Part shown: positions 5,385 to 5,495 of the stretch, piece after piece | How the letters are laid out: each line of letters begins with the position of its first letter | Position numbering within the stretch: position 1 is the stretch's first letter | NCBI GenBank assembly: GCA_041674345.1 | Contig: JBAYVY010000251.1 | Span: 1-5,495 of the forward strand | Origin: JBAYVY01 sp041674345 | GTDB taxonomy: Bacteria > Planctomycetota > Phycisphaerae > Phycisphaerales > Zrk34 | Reading direction: 5' to 3' | DNA length: 5,495 nt | Notes under the pieces: model-generated | What the model was told of the DNA's origin: nothing | Databases searched by the model: none | The model's input: only the letters and a program-made list of their open reading frames with translations | Position numbers and translations under genes: made by a program

Positions 5385-5495
5385 CGAGCGGCGGGAGATT
5401 TTCGCCGACGACGCGGATTATGCCGTGTTCATGCGCGTGATATCGCAAACGATGCGGCAGCATCCGATAGCGATACTGGCTTACTGCCTGATGCC
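5267..5495 (+). mobile_element. 5' part of a longer RAYT (IS200-like) element
   Basis: The element begins with the same 16 bases, AAAAGGGGATGAGTAC (5267-5282), that form the terminal inverted repeats of the short derivative at 3638-3786. Unlike that copy it continues past 5384 into an open transposase frame and runs off the window. If full length, it should end with the GTACTCATCCCCTTTT sequence seen at the right end of the derivative. Confidence 0.7.
5275..5495 (+). CDS. REP-associated tyrosine transposase (RAYT, Y1 HUH family), N-terminal part
   Basis: The frame is open from ATG 5275 to the window edge, 73 codons. VVFHVPNRGNERREIFADD (28-46), then DYAVFMRV and HPIAILAYCLM, match the N-terminal pattern of IS200-like Y1 transposases of the RAYT type (Y/F-H-V-x-NRGN...IF...D...F...AY-x-LMPNHxH). 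These enzymes nick single-stranded DNA through a catalytic tyrosine and act on REP palindromes. The HUH histidines and the tyrosine lie beyond the window; the last visible bases would begin the LMP of LMPNHxH. ATG 5275 lies inside the terminal repeat, with AAAAAGGGG immediately upstream. That is too close for an ideal ribosome site, and it gives 27 residues before VVFHV, longer than usual. GTG at 5308 or 5317 are alternative starts. The gene is divergent from the GH39-like gene. Confidence 0.8.
   Translation, partial: MSTCSGSKRTRVREVRTWPEARQQHSNVVFHVPNRGNERREIFADDADYAVFMRVISQTMRQHPIAILAYCLM

Overview
The window looks like an accessory, repeat-rich stretch of a GC-rich bacterial chromosome, most likely from the Planctomycetota (perhaps the Phycisphaerae branch). 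That placement is inference. It rests on a PEP-CTERM sorting signal, a very large secreted multidomain protein, a GH39-like glycosidase, REP-associated transposase (RAYT) elements, and simple-sequence hairpins lying inside reading frames. No rRNA, tRNA or CRISPR array was seen.

Layout from left to right: (1) 1-159 is the C-terminal end of a DDE transposase, probably IS630 family. (2) Directly after it, about 162-492 is the 3' remnant of a secreted PEP-CTERM protein gene. It has lost its 5' part, apparently to the insertion sequence, and carries a one-base frameshift just before the sorting signal. (3) 493-695 has no gene but holds three short hairpins, one of REP type. (4) 696-3590 (+) encodes a 964-residue exported protein with a jelly-roll N-terminus, a barrel-like middle and several beta-sandwich domains, probably a non-classical or degenerate glycosidase. 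Its coding sequence carries a 12-bp tandem repeat, five copies of a 12-mer, an 18-bp inverted repeat and a 35-bp-stem hairpin, all kept in frame. (5) 3638-3786 is a 149-bp internally deleted RAYT element with perfect 16-bp terminal inverted repeats. (6) 3775-5118 (-) encodes a clan GH-A glycosidase (GH39-like) with both catalytic glutamates visible. It converges on the 964-residue gene, and its last codons and stop lie within the end of the deleted element. (7) 5119-5262 is its upstream region with a plausible sigma-70 promoter. (8) 5267-5495 is the start of a second, longer RAYT element, cut by the window edge just before the expected HUH motif.

The two glycan-related genes are the apparent cargo. 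The 964-residue protein would act outside the cytoplasm, and the GH39-like enzyme, which lacks a signal peptide, inside it. No shared operon is possible because they are convergent. The most notable structure is the mobile DNA: a 122-bp perfect direct repeat, made of the 5' ends of two RAYT elements, brackets the GH39-like gene, and the deletion derivative supplies that gene's stop codon.
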